DNA from: Haliotis asinina
Lineage: Eukaryota; Mollusca; Gastropoda; Lepetellida; Haliotidae
Assembly (NCBI RefSeq): GCF_037392515.1
Contig: NC_090288.1
Coordinates: 57,335,673-57,399,672, forward strand
Reading direction: 5' to 3'
DNA length: 64,000 nucleotides
Shown here: positions 12,295-23,399 of the stretch, in pieces
Position numbering within the stretch: position 1 is the first letter of the stretch
How the letters are laid out: every line of letters starts with the position of its first letter
Made by a program: the position numbers and the translations under genes
The notes under the pieces: generated by a model
Told to the model about the DNA's origin: nothing
The model's input: the letters and a program-made list of their open reading frames with translations, nothing else
The model's database searches: none

Positions 12295-12482
12295 ATGAAT
12301 ATTTTCACCATCCATTGGAGAAATGATCGACGAACAATGCTTCCCGGAGACAAAGATATGACATCACTAGCGAATGATCATGGTTTTAAGCCGCTTTCAG
12401 CAACATTCCATCAATATCGAGGCGGGAAAGTGCAGAAGTGGGATTCGATCAAACGATTCTCGAGCAAACGCTTTAATCACTA
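12295..12482 (-). repeat. SINE, type A, degraded
   Basis: The + strand has GGTTTTAAGCCGCTTTCAGC, ATTCCATCAATATCGAGGCG, GGGATTCGATCAAACGATTC and GAGCAAACGCTTTAATCACT in family order. The 62-codon frame across it is a by-product. Confidence 0.6.
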
Positions 12483-12554
12483 GTCTATGACACAGCCACA
12501 ATTATCAACCAAGTCAACTAACGTGACAATTTGATCCAAATTTTAATCCGAAGG

Positions 12555-12714
12555 CGCTGGCTGGGTTACATCCCAGAGTTAAAGCGTTCGCTCTTCACGC
12601 GGAAGACCAGGGTCCGACTTTCCATATGGGTAGCATTTGTTTTGGGTGTCCTTGTCGTGATATTGCTGAAATATTGCTAAAAGTGGCAAAAAGCTGCACT
12701 CACTCACTCACTCT
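12555..12714 (+). repeat. SINE, type A, near complete
   Basis: TTAAAGCGTTCGCTCTTCAC, a diverged B box, GGTGTCCTTGTCGTGATATT, GCTGAAATATTGCTAAAAGT and the CACTCACTCACTCACT tail are all present in order. Confidence 0.75.
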
Positions 12715-13004
12715 AACCCGATGGTGTGGGGCTGTCGTGAACAACTGTAGGACAAGCGACGACGCCCAGTAAGTCCCATGGTGAACGTTTTCTGGTCGTT
12801 CAACCCCGAGAACAACCCCAGCATCCATTGTGCATGTATTATCTAGTATTTTCCGTTGTTCAGACTTAAAGTTATTAATCAAGACCCCTGTTTAAATATA
12901 TATGTTTGCAAAGCAAAGTCGACAGTGCGACGCTGCTGCCCCAAAGTTCTAGAGAGCGTGAAGATCCGAGTTGGTGGTTGACGAATAACGGGATAAGTGC
13001 AATC

Positions 13005-13110
13005 CCCAACTGCGTAGATTGATGCTCATGTTGTTTGATCACTGGATTGTCTGGTCCAGGCTTCATTATTTACAGATCGTCGCCATTTAGCGGGAACATT
13101 ACGGCTGATC
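13005..13110 (-). repeat. SINE, type B fragment
   Basis: On the minus strand: CTGGACCAGACAATCCAGTG, ATCAAACAACATGAGCATC and the AACTGCG complement end. The head is missing. Confidence 0.65.
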
Positions 13111-13333
13111 GCACACGCAACGATCCACGTCAATGAATCCGACAAATTGACTTTTCACACTCGTGAAAAAAGCCGCAAAGCAGACTCTTAAAATGGACTA
13201 AGGTTTGTAAAACAATTTTATATCAACACAATACAGGGTAGCAGCTGAAGATAATCACAGGTGTCTGGGCAGTATGCAATATATCATGGTTTTCTGTTGG
13301 TGGTGGAGGTAGGCCTGATAGTCATTCACTTCA

Positions 13334-14094
13334 CTAGTACGCCCTTGCCAGGCGTCCTATGACCGAGTTAGGCTTTGGTGGGTTAAACTTGAATTTAGCT
13401 GTAAAATAGAACACAGGTACATATGACATATTTTCACGACAATTTCAACGTCGAGTGAGTGAGTGAGTGAGTGAGCATGGTTTAACCCCGATTTTATCAA
13501 TATTCCAGCAACATCACGGCGGGGGACACCAGAAATGGGCTTCACACATTGTACCCATGTGGGGAATCGAACTACCAAACCGCCCTATTTCAACGTCATC
13601 AGAGTGAAAGTATTAAGAAAAAAAGGTGTTTCATTGTTACGCACAAACTCCTGTTTAAGATACATACAATGGCTTCCGCTGTCAGCAGAGATTCTTGGGG
13701 TCCAAAAATACATATAAATCACTTGAGTGTCTGGTACCTCAAGAGAATTCCCCATGTGGGGAACCGAACCCGGTCTTCAGTGCTACACTTACTGAAATCT
13801 GATTCACTTTCCCAAGAATACAACTAGATAATGGTACTCACGATCACACAGCTTGACTCCGGCTGAAGGAAAAACACATCGCTTAGCTCGCAGACTTAAG
13901 ACCTGATATCGAGGACACGTTTCTTGACGAGGAATGTAGAAACGACAGCGGATGTACATGGCAAGATTGTCCGGGTTCCTACTGATGATCTGAAACGGTG
14001 TTGTGCAATTCATGTTGGCCATTAGCGGCGGTTCAGTGAAGATGGCTCCAGCCACAGAGAATGCGGACACGACAACCACCCAGAGGTACTTCAT
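13334..14094 (-). CDS. Small secreted five-cysteine protein, copy B (two exons)
   Basis: Exon 1 is 14094-13842 and exon 2 is 13398-13334; together 318 bases encode 105 residues. The donor is GATC|GTGAGT, the acceptor is a pyrimidine-rich ATTTTACAG, and the intron is phase 1. Residues 1-17 are a signal peptide ending Ala-Gly-Ala. Cysteines lie at 30, 50, 60, 73 and 83, with an N-C-T sequon at the first and a Cys-Pro at the third. The 22-residue tail from exon 2 carries PPKPNSVIGR, matching copy D. Cysteine spacing fits a peritrophin-A/CBM14 fold lacking its second cysteine, which leaves an odd cysteine that could pair between chains. It is secreted and probably matrix- or mucus-associated; binding to chitin is inferred. 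The intron carries a SINE. This is one of the two most complete copies. Confidence 0.8.
13450..13585 (-). repeat. SINE, type A, inside the intron of gene B
   Basis: The + strand shows GAGTGAGTGAGTGAGTGAGC, ATTCCAGCAACATCACGGCG, CACCAGAAATGGGCTTCACA and CCCATGTGGGGAATCGAAC. A second fragment of the same family (CCCATGTGGGGAACCGAACC) lies at 13752-13790, still inside the intron. Confidence 0.8.
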
Positions 14095-14151
14095 TTTGAA
14101 GGTAGGGTGGGGAAATGCGCCACGTAAAGGTAACTGGCAAATTTATGGAAA

Positions 14152-14160
14152 CGTTTTATC
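14152..14160 (-). promoter_or_regulatory. Conserved GATAAAACG upstream of gene B
   Basis: On the minus strand GATAAAACG lies 58-66 bases before the ATG. Gene D has the same nonamer 55-63 bases before its ATG and pseudogene C also retains it. This is consistent with a diverged TATA box; function is inferred from position and conservation only. Confidence 0.45.
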
Positions 14161-14374
14161 TTGGATACTATGGCACATTAGGTTTTATTAGCTGCAATAA
14201 ATAAACAGATATGACCTTTCCTCTTTTACTGCTTGCGGCGTATGCCACAGTTTATTCTTTCGTGTCAGCATATGCTTATTCATGTAGTATGTCCTTTGTC
14301 AAACAGTTATATACATTGTTTAAAATTTCAGAACATACCATTGTTAAGTTGCGTTACATCGAGACTGACTGGGT

Positions 14375-14495
14375 ATAGTTAGGGAGGACAAATATTGGCT
14401 TCACAAATTCTACGATTGCGGGGAATCGACCCGAGTCTTCGGCGTCACGAGCAAAAGCTTTAACCACTAGACTACCCCCAGCGTCCCAGCGACAA
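14375..14495 (-). repeat. SINE, type A fragment
   Basis: GGCTTCACAAATTC, GCGGGGAATCGACCCGAGTC, TTCGGCGTCACGAGC and TTTAACCACTAGACTACCCC follow family order. The end matches the unit of the large minisatellite at 60880-61570. Confidence 0.75.
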
Positions 14496-15414
14496 GAATC
14501 TGTCCCAAGGGAAGACTCGAATTGAGTTATCTGCTTCGGTCCGTTTGGCAGCATGACATACCCGTGATGAGGGTTGGAACTAGTCTCGGAGAAACCCTAT
14601 TCTTTCCTGAGACTAAAATCTCGATGTCTCACGTGAATCATGTCATTTATCAAAAATGCGTAGACAAGTGCTCATGACTATAAATCTCTACCAGAACTAT
14701 GGTTTCAACACCAGACAATATCCGATCATGGTAACAATGGTAATGTTATGCATCGCGATATGTATCGTGTCGTGACTTCAGTATCGAGATACGCACAATA
14801 CGCTGGTTATTAGCCAAAATCAAACTCTTCAAGGGTGGAGGTGATAAAACAACCAGCTTATATTTACAGGTTAGGAAACCGAGGCTTGAGGGAATTTTAC
14901 ATTTTACAATTTTAAATGCACCGTATATACAATACAGATTATTAAATGATATTTATTATCATAGGATATTTATATAGATATCCATGCAACTAGTGATTGT
15001 TTAAGGTGCTGGTACTTGTCAGCTAATCTGTTCTGAACCAGCCCATCCAGTGATGAACAATTGGAACAGAAACAATAAGTCTGCATAACATTTCACAGCG
15101 TGATTGTATTTCTATAGAGCTGTATCGAGGTTCTTTTCACAAAAGCAGATACCTTTTCAGAAACTAAAAAAAAACCCTTTCGTCATCAAACAATTGCCAC
15201 TTCTCTATTTTAGGGGCAGTACCAATGAATTGGCGGTATGAGACGATGTAGGGCACACATCGAACAAACTCACGCTAGTTAAATGTATTTTAAAATAATT
15301 TGATAGTATTACCCATAGCAAAAGAATATTTTTGCTGGTCCATGAGTCAGCAGATACAGGCGTGATTAATAGAACTTGTCTGTGTATGGAAAGTGATCTT
15401 ATGCTTCTCGTAGC
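14496..15414. other. Non-coding stretch
   Basis: AT-rich; no gene or repeat recognised. Confidence 0.4.
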
Positions 15415-15577
15415 GGTATCGAGTGGTCAGACTCGCTGATTTGGTTGACACATGTCATCTGTTTCCAGTTGCGCTAATACTGTGTTGATCACTGGATTGT
15501 CCGGTCCAGACTCGATTATCTACAGAAAGCCTCTGGAATATTGCTGCGTGTGGTTTTAAACTGAACTCACTCACTCT
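15415..15577 (-). repeat. SINE, type B
   Basis: On the minus strand it runs from AGTGAGTGAGTTCAGTTT through the GAGTCTGGACCGGACAATCC core to CAACCAAATCAGCGAGTCTG. Confidence 0.75.
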
Positions 15578-15659
15578 TTACTTGTAGTTGTTTTCATTAT
15601 ATCTCCAAGAACAGTCTTCAGTGTGTCTCCAAGAACTGTCTTAGAACTAGCCTAGATCT

Positions 15660-15887
15660 GTTCCGTTTCTAAAACTGCTTGAAATCTAGATTTGAGAAAT
15701 CATTGTCGGCCGGATTAGAAATTTGAATTATTTTTTTCACACGTATTTCGCATCTCAATCTTGATTTTAGAACGCCAAATGTTCTTTCAACGTCTGAGTA
15801 CCGCTGTGTAATTCTAATAGTTACTGTCTTACCATCGGTACTAGGAACCGGAACCTGCATGCATAGATATAAGAAGATCAAACACAT
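15660..15887 (-). pseudogene. PIF/Harbinger nuclease-like fragment
   Basis: A minus-strand frame contains VERTFGVLKSRLRC, which closely resembles the region around the last acidic catalytic residue of PIF/Harbinger nucleases (the ERxFGxLKxRFRCL motif). Only about 70 codons are open and the other catalytic motifs were not found, so it is a broken relic. It could be related to the Harbinger-like ends at 9290-11000, but nothing in sequence proves that. Confidence 0.45.
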
Positions 15888-16704
15888 TAACCAAACTGTT
15901 CACTTTGATAATAGTGCATGTTTGAAATGCATTACATTAAGAAGTTACTTCGTAAAATATAGTCGCTTTCTTGCGATTTGTGAGGTATATGTTTATTGTC
16001 AATATGTCGTAATGGGTAAATGTGGTATTTGATAATGGCATTTGGTTAACGTGATGAAGAATGATGATATTTTTATGGATATGCAAGTTCTTTGATATAA
16101 CATGCGACGTTTCGATAAAGACTCCTGTGTTGTTATCATGCAAAACTCAAGGAAATAAAATGCCCAGCAAGGAAGAGTTTGTGGTAATTCTTGAATGTAG
16201 ATTCTCCAAAAGGCTGGAGGGGAGGCCTCAGAGGTCTGTACGGAAAGGCTGTTATCGCAGTCGTGACATGTACAAGACCATCAGGCAACAACATTAGTGA
16301 ACCTGAATTAAATATTTGAAACTAAAATTATTGTCATGGAATCTATTAATAGATTTTTGGAGACTACACAAGGCGTAAATACATGTGATCAAAAACGTAT
16401 TTAAGACTTTCCTGCAACTATCCTAATGTGAAGCTACTGATCCCTATTGTGCATTGTTATACCTAACTGTATTGATTGTAAAGAGGGGCCTCACAATTTG
16501 TGATAAATGATTTTATTTGCCTTATCCTTTGACACTTTTGTGAATAAAGTACGTTTAAGTAGAATTTACTATTTAAGGTAAAATACGTCTCGTTGCTGAC
16601 AGTGTAAACAAAAATATTTAAGTTCGTATGTAACCTATTCATATAAATATATTTGTATTCAGGCATATCTCAAAATATAAACATATATTTATGCATTTGT
16701 TAAC
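15888..16704. other. Non-coding stretch
   Basis: AT-rich, short chance frames only. Confidence 0.4.
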
Positions 16705-16841
16705 GCTCTTGTCATTTTAGATTAAGAAAGAATGTTCTCCTTACCTAAAGTAGGTGTCAGACACGGTTTTGTCGGTTGGTAACGGCACACACCGACTTGT
16801 CGTCCATTTGGGCTTTTTGCTTGGTTATGAGCATTCCTTCA
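16705..16841 (-). repeat. Inverted duplication, left arm (137 bp)
   Basis: Almost identical to 17543-17679 in opposite orientation, with only a few substitutions. On the minus strand it overlaps a 63-codon frame (16757-16948). The arm contains a GGTAAGG donor-like site. The low divergence means a recent event. Confidence 0.8.
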
Positions 16842-17089
16842 CATTTATGGGACTTAAACATGATGTGAGGAAGGGAATAAGGGTCTGAGAACTGCACATT
16901 GTCTGGCACAGTGCTCAGAGTACAGATTATGCAGTAAAAGACCTCCATGTATCATAGAGTATTTATAACAGTTATATACTGTTTCTTACGGAGCTAAATT
17001 TGGTTATGTCCCAACGGAATGTATTTGACCAATGAACTGTGTTCGTTTAAAGTGTAAGTATCCCTCCATCTACTCACCCAGCTTCTGTC

Positions 17090-17345
17090 ATGTAGTTCAT
17101 TTTAATACTGGTTGTGATATGGTTCCTGTGGATATGATAGTATTTATTCGAATCCAGTGTCCTCCATTACGACTGTTTTGCTCAAACTCGGGGAGGTAGT
17201 GCCACATTTGCCATCCCATCTACCCTTGTCACTGAGAATCTCCAGTCTGAAATAAGTCGACCCTGACCTCCTTCAAAACTGTCGACTTTAAGGCCTGACA
17301 ATTGGTTCAAACCAATTGTAAGTTCTGCTTGCACCTTACAATTTT
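17090..17345 (+). repeat. Dispersed repeat R1, copy 1
   Basis: Shares ACCCTTGTCACTGAGAATCT, CCAGTC, GTCGACT, AAGGCCT and ACCAATTGTAAGTT with 31205-31485 in the same order. It ends with a perfect inverted repeat, CAATTGGTTcaAACCAATTG, at 17301-17320. No coding content; a short MITE- or SINE-like element. Confidence 0.6.
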
Positions 17346-17542
17346 TATTTTATTACTCAAAACACCACCAACGGTGGTACATGAGAATACAAAGAAATAT
17401 TATATATTGAAAAGATGGCAGATAAAGAGCGAAAAAGAGCCAAACGTTAAGATATCTTTGTAGACTTAAATATTACATTAATGTACACAGCAAGATTTGA
17501 CGACTTTCCACAGGGATACTGAATTCGTACCTGATGAGTATT

Positions 17543-17679
17543 TGAAGGAATGCTCATAACCAAGCAAAAAGCCCGAATGGACGACAAGTCGGTGTGTGCC
17601 GTTACCAACCGACAAAACCGTGTCTGACACCTACTATAGGTAAGGAGAACATTCTTTCTTAATCTAAAATGACAAGAGC
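17543..17679 (+). repeat. Inverted duplication, right arm (137 bp)
   Basis: Mirror of 16705-16841. It ends directly at a doubled palindrome: GCCCATGGGC twice, 12 bp apart, at 17678-17699. Confidence 0.8.
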
Positions 17680-17699
17680 CCATGGGCGTGCCCATGGGC

Positions 17700-18135
17700 G
17701 AGCGAGTTTAAATTTTCAGTTTTCGAAAAAAAAAAATTTAATTTTTCATCCTTAGCACATATTCATAATAGCTGCATGTTTATTTTTGCCAAATCTCTTG
17801 TGAGAGAGCGGCCACAGTGCGGAGAGTTTCTGGACTATTGTGAGTCCAGAATTAAATTGTGACGTGTTGAATATTTTTGTCTATACTGTAACAAAGCATC
17901 TCACTTGAACAGATAACGAAATTCATCTCCCACTGCATGAGAATTGCAAACATCTTAGCTTGGCGACTATGGCGATCATAATAATTTTAGCGCTTGTTTG
18001 TTTTATTCTAGTGGGGCTCAACCACTGTGAAGTGCGGCATGAAATACGAATATTAACAATCAGGATGTTCTCTGATGCGTGAGTACATGTGACTTACAAC
18101 GCTATTTAGATTTTACCCGTAGACTACTGACTCTA
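17700..18135. other. Non-coding stretch
   Basis: Nothing recognised. Confidence 0.4.
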
Positions 18136-19870
18136 ACACAACACAATGAAACACAAAACAGCAGCTTAGATATCCCAACAGATTACTATGACTAAAAGAT
18201 ACCATCGGCTAAGGATCCGTGTTCGTTGGGGCCCAGTTAAGGTAGTGTGTCATCCGTTACCCGTTCCATTCAACCCTAGAGTGCGACCTATGATCCAATT
18301 AGGCATGGGTGGATGGGACTTGTAAATGGCTTTAAAAATGAGACACCAATTAAATCCTTTCACTTGCACTCTAAGCGATAAACATTTTAAACACAGAACT
18401 ATCCTATCTATATCAACGTCTTTTAGAAGATAACGCAACAGTACTTTAACCCATACTTGTACGCAAGGCTACAATATCAAGTTTGATAATAATATAATCG
18501 TAATAACATTATCTCTGGCCACTCTCATCTATATCTCCGCCTACATAGTTTGACAAGACCGAGATACCAACACTGATACCAACGCCTACTGACATCCACG
18601 GACCGCACTTTTTGACTCTGACTTGGACACCCACAGCGAATTTCTTCGCCAATAAAACTCAGAAGACAATGGCTCCTCGCAACAGTAAACCGTGTAGTAT
18701 AGGGGTGTCAACTAAGTGGGTTACTGGCAAAATCGCATGCTAAAAACTTGTCTTTGAAATGGACATGTTGTTAGATTCTTTCACTTGTCATACGGACTAA
18801 ACAGGTTCGATTTCCTCATAGGCATATGTGTGAAGCGCATCTCTGGCGCCCTGTGCTGTGATATTTCTTTTGGATAGCGAACGGAAATTTACAAACACCT
18901 TCACTTGCTCACTAAATCACTCAAGTATAAAGTTCTTCTAACAATAAAACTGGTACTCACGATTGCACAGCCTGACAAGGCTTGAAGGATTTACGTATTG
19001 CTTAGCCCTCAGACTATTAGCAACTGACGCTGGCTGGAGGACCAACTTCAGTAAAGATGGCCCCGACCAAAAGGTATTGTGGAGATGACGACAGTTATCT
19101 TGACAGGCGGAGGCACAGCATTGTTTGTTGAAGTAGCGAGGCAAGATTTGTCCTATTCTCTGCTGATGATCTGAAACGGTGTTGAGCAATTCATGCTGGC
19201 TGAAGGACCAACGTCAGTAAAGACGGCCACGAGCAAAGGCATGGCAGGGACGACGACAGCCACCCAAACAAACTTCATCTTGACTGGCGGAGGGTGCAGA
19301 TTTCTTTGTTCATGTAGCTGGGCGGTCTACCACGTTTTATCAGGTTTTGTTATCTTTTACATCATGGCTTGTTAGGTTTAAATTATTTAAAAGGAAATCC
19401 GATATTCACGATAAGGTTAGACTGTCACTCATCAGAATAGATAAATGATATGAATAAAACTACCTTTAGCTATCCCCATGGATAACTTTGAACATAGACA
19501 GGTGTGCATTTATCAAGCACCACCCACATTTAATCTTTGTATAAGAAAACACATGTTATTTGTTCAAATCCTTTGGAACCAAATTCAGCGTAATAATAAT
19601 GGTGATTGTATTAACATTATATTACTTCCTGAACAAACTGCTGAAAAATACAATTGGCGAGAGTTTTCGGACAATATGAGCGGAATGGACAAAGTCGTGA
19701 ACATCGACAATGCCGGAAATACTAGTTACCACTCCTACGCCACCTATTTGATTGTCCCAGCGTTCTCTGTGATTGTTGTGATTGTACGAAACAGTACTAG
19801 CGAGATAATCAGTACCTGATGTAGAAACCCCTGGCACATATAAAACTGCCAGTCCCTCTTAACACTAGCA
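18136..19870 (-). repeat. Segmental duplication, copy 1
   Basis: Matches 31830-33660 across its length: exon 2, intron, exon 1 remnant and about 600 bp of upstream flank of a five-cysteine gene. The upstream flank contains an 80-110 codon + strand frame at 19478-19819 whose first 48 codons are identical in the other copy. That reflects DNA identity, because the frames diverge through indels afterwards. Confidence 0.85.
18250..19278 (-). pseudogene. Five-cysteine secreted protein, copy C (chimeric pseudogene)
   Basis: Exon 2 (18329-18250) is preserved and encodes an HPPMPNWIIGR tail. The donor of exon 1 is intact (GTGAGT on the minus strand at 18955-18960). The exon 1 start at 19278 and the signal-peptide region are present. 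The middle of exon 1 is replaced: 19026-19135 is a second, diverged copy of the N-terminal region (the GGACCAAC...GGCCCCGACC block occurs twice). This destroys the reading frame and removes the central cysteines. It sits in segmental duplication copy 1 and corresponds to gene D in copy 2. Confidence 0.8.
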
Positions 19871-20409
19871 ATTAAACCTTAAGTTCTCTGCCATTCCTGA
19901 TTGAGTTTCCACAAGTAGTCCCAAACAGTTTATATTGGTTCTACGGTGTTTAAACCAATCAACAGACAGAAGAAATGTAACTTTCATTAACTGAAGAAAA
20001 CGTTTCTCGTGAGTATCCCTAAATAGAAACATATGCTGAGTTTATGTCCGTGCTGATGAACCTTACGAAGTCATCTGTGAATATGCAAAAGAAAGTGGCA
20101 TTAAAGAACAACTAAATTCAATTTTTGGTACTCTTTTTATCACTGCATATGAAAGACTTCTGGTTAGTCATAAACGGAACACCATATTTTTTTTTAAAAA
20201 AACCTTGTGGTCAATTAATACCAAGCGCTCAAAAGTTGCTAGAAAGCCGTCTGCTTCTCTCTCGCCCGCAAACGAAACCGCGGACAGGTTACGTAACTCT
20301 GTCGCCAGAGCCCTACAGTGACGTCATAGTAGGAACGATTTTCAGTTAAATGTATAGAAAATGTGTAGGAAGCTCGTCATTTTGCTGATTTCTCGAAGTC
20401 ACCAAAGAC
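19871..20409. other. Non-coding stretch
   Basis: A 74-codon + strand frame (20125-20349) has no recognisable motif and spans a T/A run. Nothing else seen. Confidence 0.35.
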
Positions 20410-20505
20410 ATGCCGAATTGTTGTGTTGCCGTCAATTGTTCCTTGTGGTCGGGTGATGGTTTCACTGTGCACAGATTTCCACCGGACCCCGTAGTTTGTG
20501 CTTAA
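20410..20505 (+). pseudogene. THAP zinc-finger N-terminal fragment
   Basis: The frame begins MPNCCVAVNCS and continues to a GFTVHRFPPDP block before a TAA. This is the start of a THAP (C2CH) DNA-binding domain: Met-Pro, C-x(4-5)-C, then HxFPxDP. The second half of the domain (Trp, C-x2-H) is not recognisable downstream, so this is either a truncated exon or a transposon relic. THAP domains occur in both host regulators and P/Kolobok-type transposases. Confidence 0.5.
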
Positions 20506-20737
20506 ATTTGTTGTTAGTGTGTGCGAAGTGAGCGTTGTGGAAGCCTGTGCACAGCAAAAATAAGCTGGTTTCCGGAACACTGAAACCGAGTGGAAACGTC
20601 ATGGAAACCAACATTTCCAGTTGGTTTCCAGGGAGTTTCCTATAGTTTCATTGTGGTTTCCATGCAACTGAAACTGCACCATTTCAGGATGGTTTCCAGT
20701 TCGTTTCATTACCCACTACTCCAAGCGGGATCCAGTT

Positions 20738-20961
20738 GGTTTCCATGTATGAGTATATTGTAGGTTTCAACCTGGTTTCCATGTATGAGTTTATTGTAGG
20801 TTTCAACCTGGTTTCCAGGTATGAGTTTATTGCAGGTTTCAACCTGGTTTCCATGTATGAGTTTATTGTAGGTTTCAACCTGGTTTCCAGGTATGAGTTT
20901 ATTGCAGGTTTCAACCTGGTTTCCATGTATGAGTTTATTGTAGGTTTCAACCTGGTTTCCG
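20738..20961. repeat. 36-bp minisatellite, six units
   Basis: Units start with GGTTTCCA at 20738, 20774, 20810, 20846, 20882 and 20918. Later units alternate between CCATG/TTGTAGG and CCAGG/TTGCAGG variants, giving a 72-bp higher-order period. Because 36 is a multiple of three, long frames stay open on both strands. GGTTTCCA words extend through 20590-20990. Confidence 0.85.
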
Positions 20962-21382
20962 TGTTGCAGTTTCCAACCTAGTTTAATACCTAGTTTCCAT
21001 GAACTGAAACTTGCTCGTGTCGGCCCTTTACCCGGTCCTCCGGAAAAGATGTTGTTTCATGTCTCACATGTAGCAAATCAGGTATTTTATACAATTGCAT
21101 AATGGTAAAAGGCTTCAGGATGACAAACAACAGAATAAAACATAAATTCATTAAAAGTTTATTTATATTCAACAATATGTTTGTAAACAAATAATATGGG
21201 GACTATTCAAGTTAGTAAATGAAATAAAAGCAAGGGAATAATTAGCAGTGAATACAGAATATTTTTCTTAAACACACTGTAGACCAGCCCATATCACTTG
21301 GCTTCCCAGTTTGAAAAATGTTAGCTATTTCCCCAAGAGAGGAATAATTGTGTGCTTCTTCTCCTCCGGCCAGTCAATCGTT

Positions 21383-23331
21383 TCACAGCCTTCCTCCTTT
21401 CCAGCTTCTGAAATTTAGAAAACAAACTATCAGTACAAACAAGCATTTGTCTACGATATCCATGGCTAGAGAAAAGAAAACGGTCAAACATTGCTTGAGG
21501 TGAAATACACTGAACCCCATGTCCGATAAGCGAAGAGATCAAAAAGTATAAACTGAGCATTTGACATCAAAAGTTTCAATCGCAGAACAGCTTATTGATA
21601 TATGATAGAGTGCAGAGACATGAAGATATCCGCCTTTGAAAGCCATAATTTATTTTCTGAATGTTACTTACAATGCACATTATGAGTATAGAACTACGAT
21701 TTATCCGTTATTGTGAAAAGACATGTTTTCTTAACCAATAACGTGGAGTCATTCATCCAGACAAGCTATGAATATGGGGTCACAAGCAAACGCTGCAGCA
21801 TAATGTGCTGCAAAATATTTAAAACTTTTTAAGCTGTATTTTTCAAAGGATAAATTGCACTTTTTAAACAGTGTTCATTTTGAAATTCCTTTAATGTACA
21901 TAGAAAGAATCCAAATTAACTTGATATTGTAAAGGTTTCCTTAAAATGTTTAATCTCTGCAAGATGTAAAATGACTAGAATACGTTTACTTACTCTGAAC
22001 TTTTTGCCTTTCTTTGCGTACAAGCCGTGGGCCTCCGCTTTCCCCACACCTTCTTAAGTGATCCATCTTGTTCATCCAAACCCATCAAAAAGCTTCTGAA
22101 AGGAGACATGTGCATGATGCATAACTATAAGTGAAACATGTTTCCAGTTGGAGGTTACAAGAATAGTGACATGCGCCATGCATTCTTACTGATTCCTAAG
22201 ATTTACATTATTTGGTTATGTTGTATGTACATTATGTACTGGACGGTTCAGGTTATACATACCTTTTGTATGTCAAAATGAGTTGGTCCTGACTGCCTTC
22301 TTCAGTTTTTCCAACACTGCCCTCCATTATGCTGGAAACGTAGAAATGCATCATTAAAAAAAGTCAGGAACTTGTCATATTGCACTCTTGATAACAATAA
22401 AGTGTCGAATAACAATAAATATGAATTTGCAAAGTGTAGAATATGCTAGATGAAAAGAATCCAGGTCAGCAAATTCATATACTATTTTGGGTTGGCAATC
22501 CATCATTGTATACCCATATATTCTTTTTATCAAAAACTCTTCGTAACCTTTTCTGTGGGACTAACACAATCCACATTTCTTCATTCAGAGTTCGTTAAAT
22601 CTTGATATGATAAGCATAACACTACTTACAACAGATGGCAAATCTAAATTATCTCATAAATCAATAATATAAAAATATTCAATATTAGTTTCAAAACATT
22701 GTGAAATTTCAATTTTGAAATTTCACTCAACATGCTCAAACAATGCACCAAATCTGGTCAGAGAATCCCTAACCTACAAATGCAAAATGACACACTATCC
22801 CCAACTACATTGTTTTCAAAGGTGCAAATATCAAAAGCAATATGAAAAGGATTTCTTAAATAAATATTCGCATTTATAAATACGTTTGAAGTTATTTTGA
22901 GTCGTAACAAGCACATAAGCAATAATATGCTAGAGATATTTGTGATTTATTTTTTTCTTGCAAAGATGATTTTTCATTCATTAACACATTGAACCATTTT
23001 AATCGTGTGTGAGCTGATCCAAATCACAGTAATATTGAGTTTTTGAATTAACCGAGTGCTGAGTGAAGGAAGCCATACATTTCTCTTGCTAAGAATTCGA
23101 CACGCCTTTGTTTACCGAGGTCCATCAAGTCTAAAATTTCATATGTATTGTAGTAGTTACTTATTTACGTTAACCATTACGAATAACATGTGCTATTGCT
23201 TATTTCAAGAAAATAACACTGTACCTGACCAGATCGTGGAATGTTCCTTTTCTCCCGCTGCGATCGACGACTGCTGCTGTTCTCAATTTTTCATGTATCC
23301 GAATCTCCAAAGCTTCTATTGTAAATCTCAT
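21383..23331 (-). CDS. Candidate spliced small gene (four exons)
   Basis: Exons at 23331-23225, 22331-22263, 22095-21994 and 21407-21383 join in phase 2 at all three introns, with donors GTACAG, GTATGT and GTAAGT and acceptors TTTCCAG, CTTTCAG and ATTTCAG. The product is 100 residues and rich in Lys, Glu and Arg, with a basic stretch from the third exon. No signal peptide, membrane segment or known domain was recognised. A polyadenylation signal (AATAAA, minus strand) lies at 21158-21163. A 40-codon upstream frame starting near 23413 overlaps the proposed start, which weakens the start choice and leaves a non-coding spliced RNA as an alternative. It is divergent from the gene at 23654. Confidence 0.4.
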
Positions 23332-23399
23332 TGCCAGTCTCTTGAATCAGATAACACGGGCAAACGTAGGAAGACTGCACTGTGTTGACTTCCTTGTCG

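Noticed and set aside
13804..13841. Open tail of the copy B exon 1 frame
   Set aside because: It lies past the conserved donor. The real continuation is the exon at 13334-13398.
19478..19819. 113-codon + strand frame repeated at 33078-33458
   Set aside because: Its similarity comes from the segmental duplication. The frames diverge by indels and repeat expansion, with no sign of protein-level constraint.
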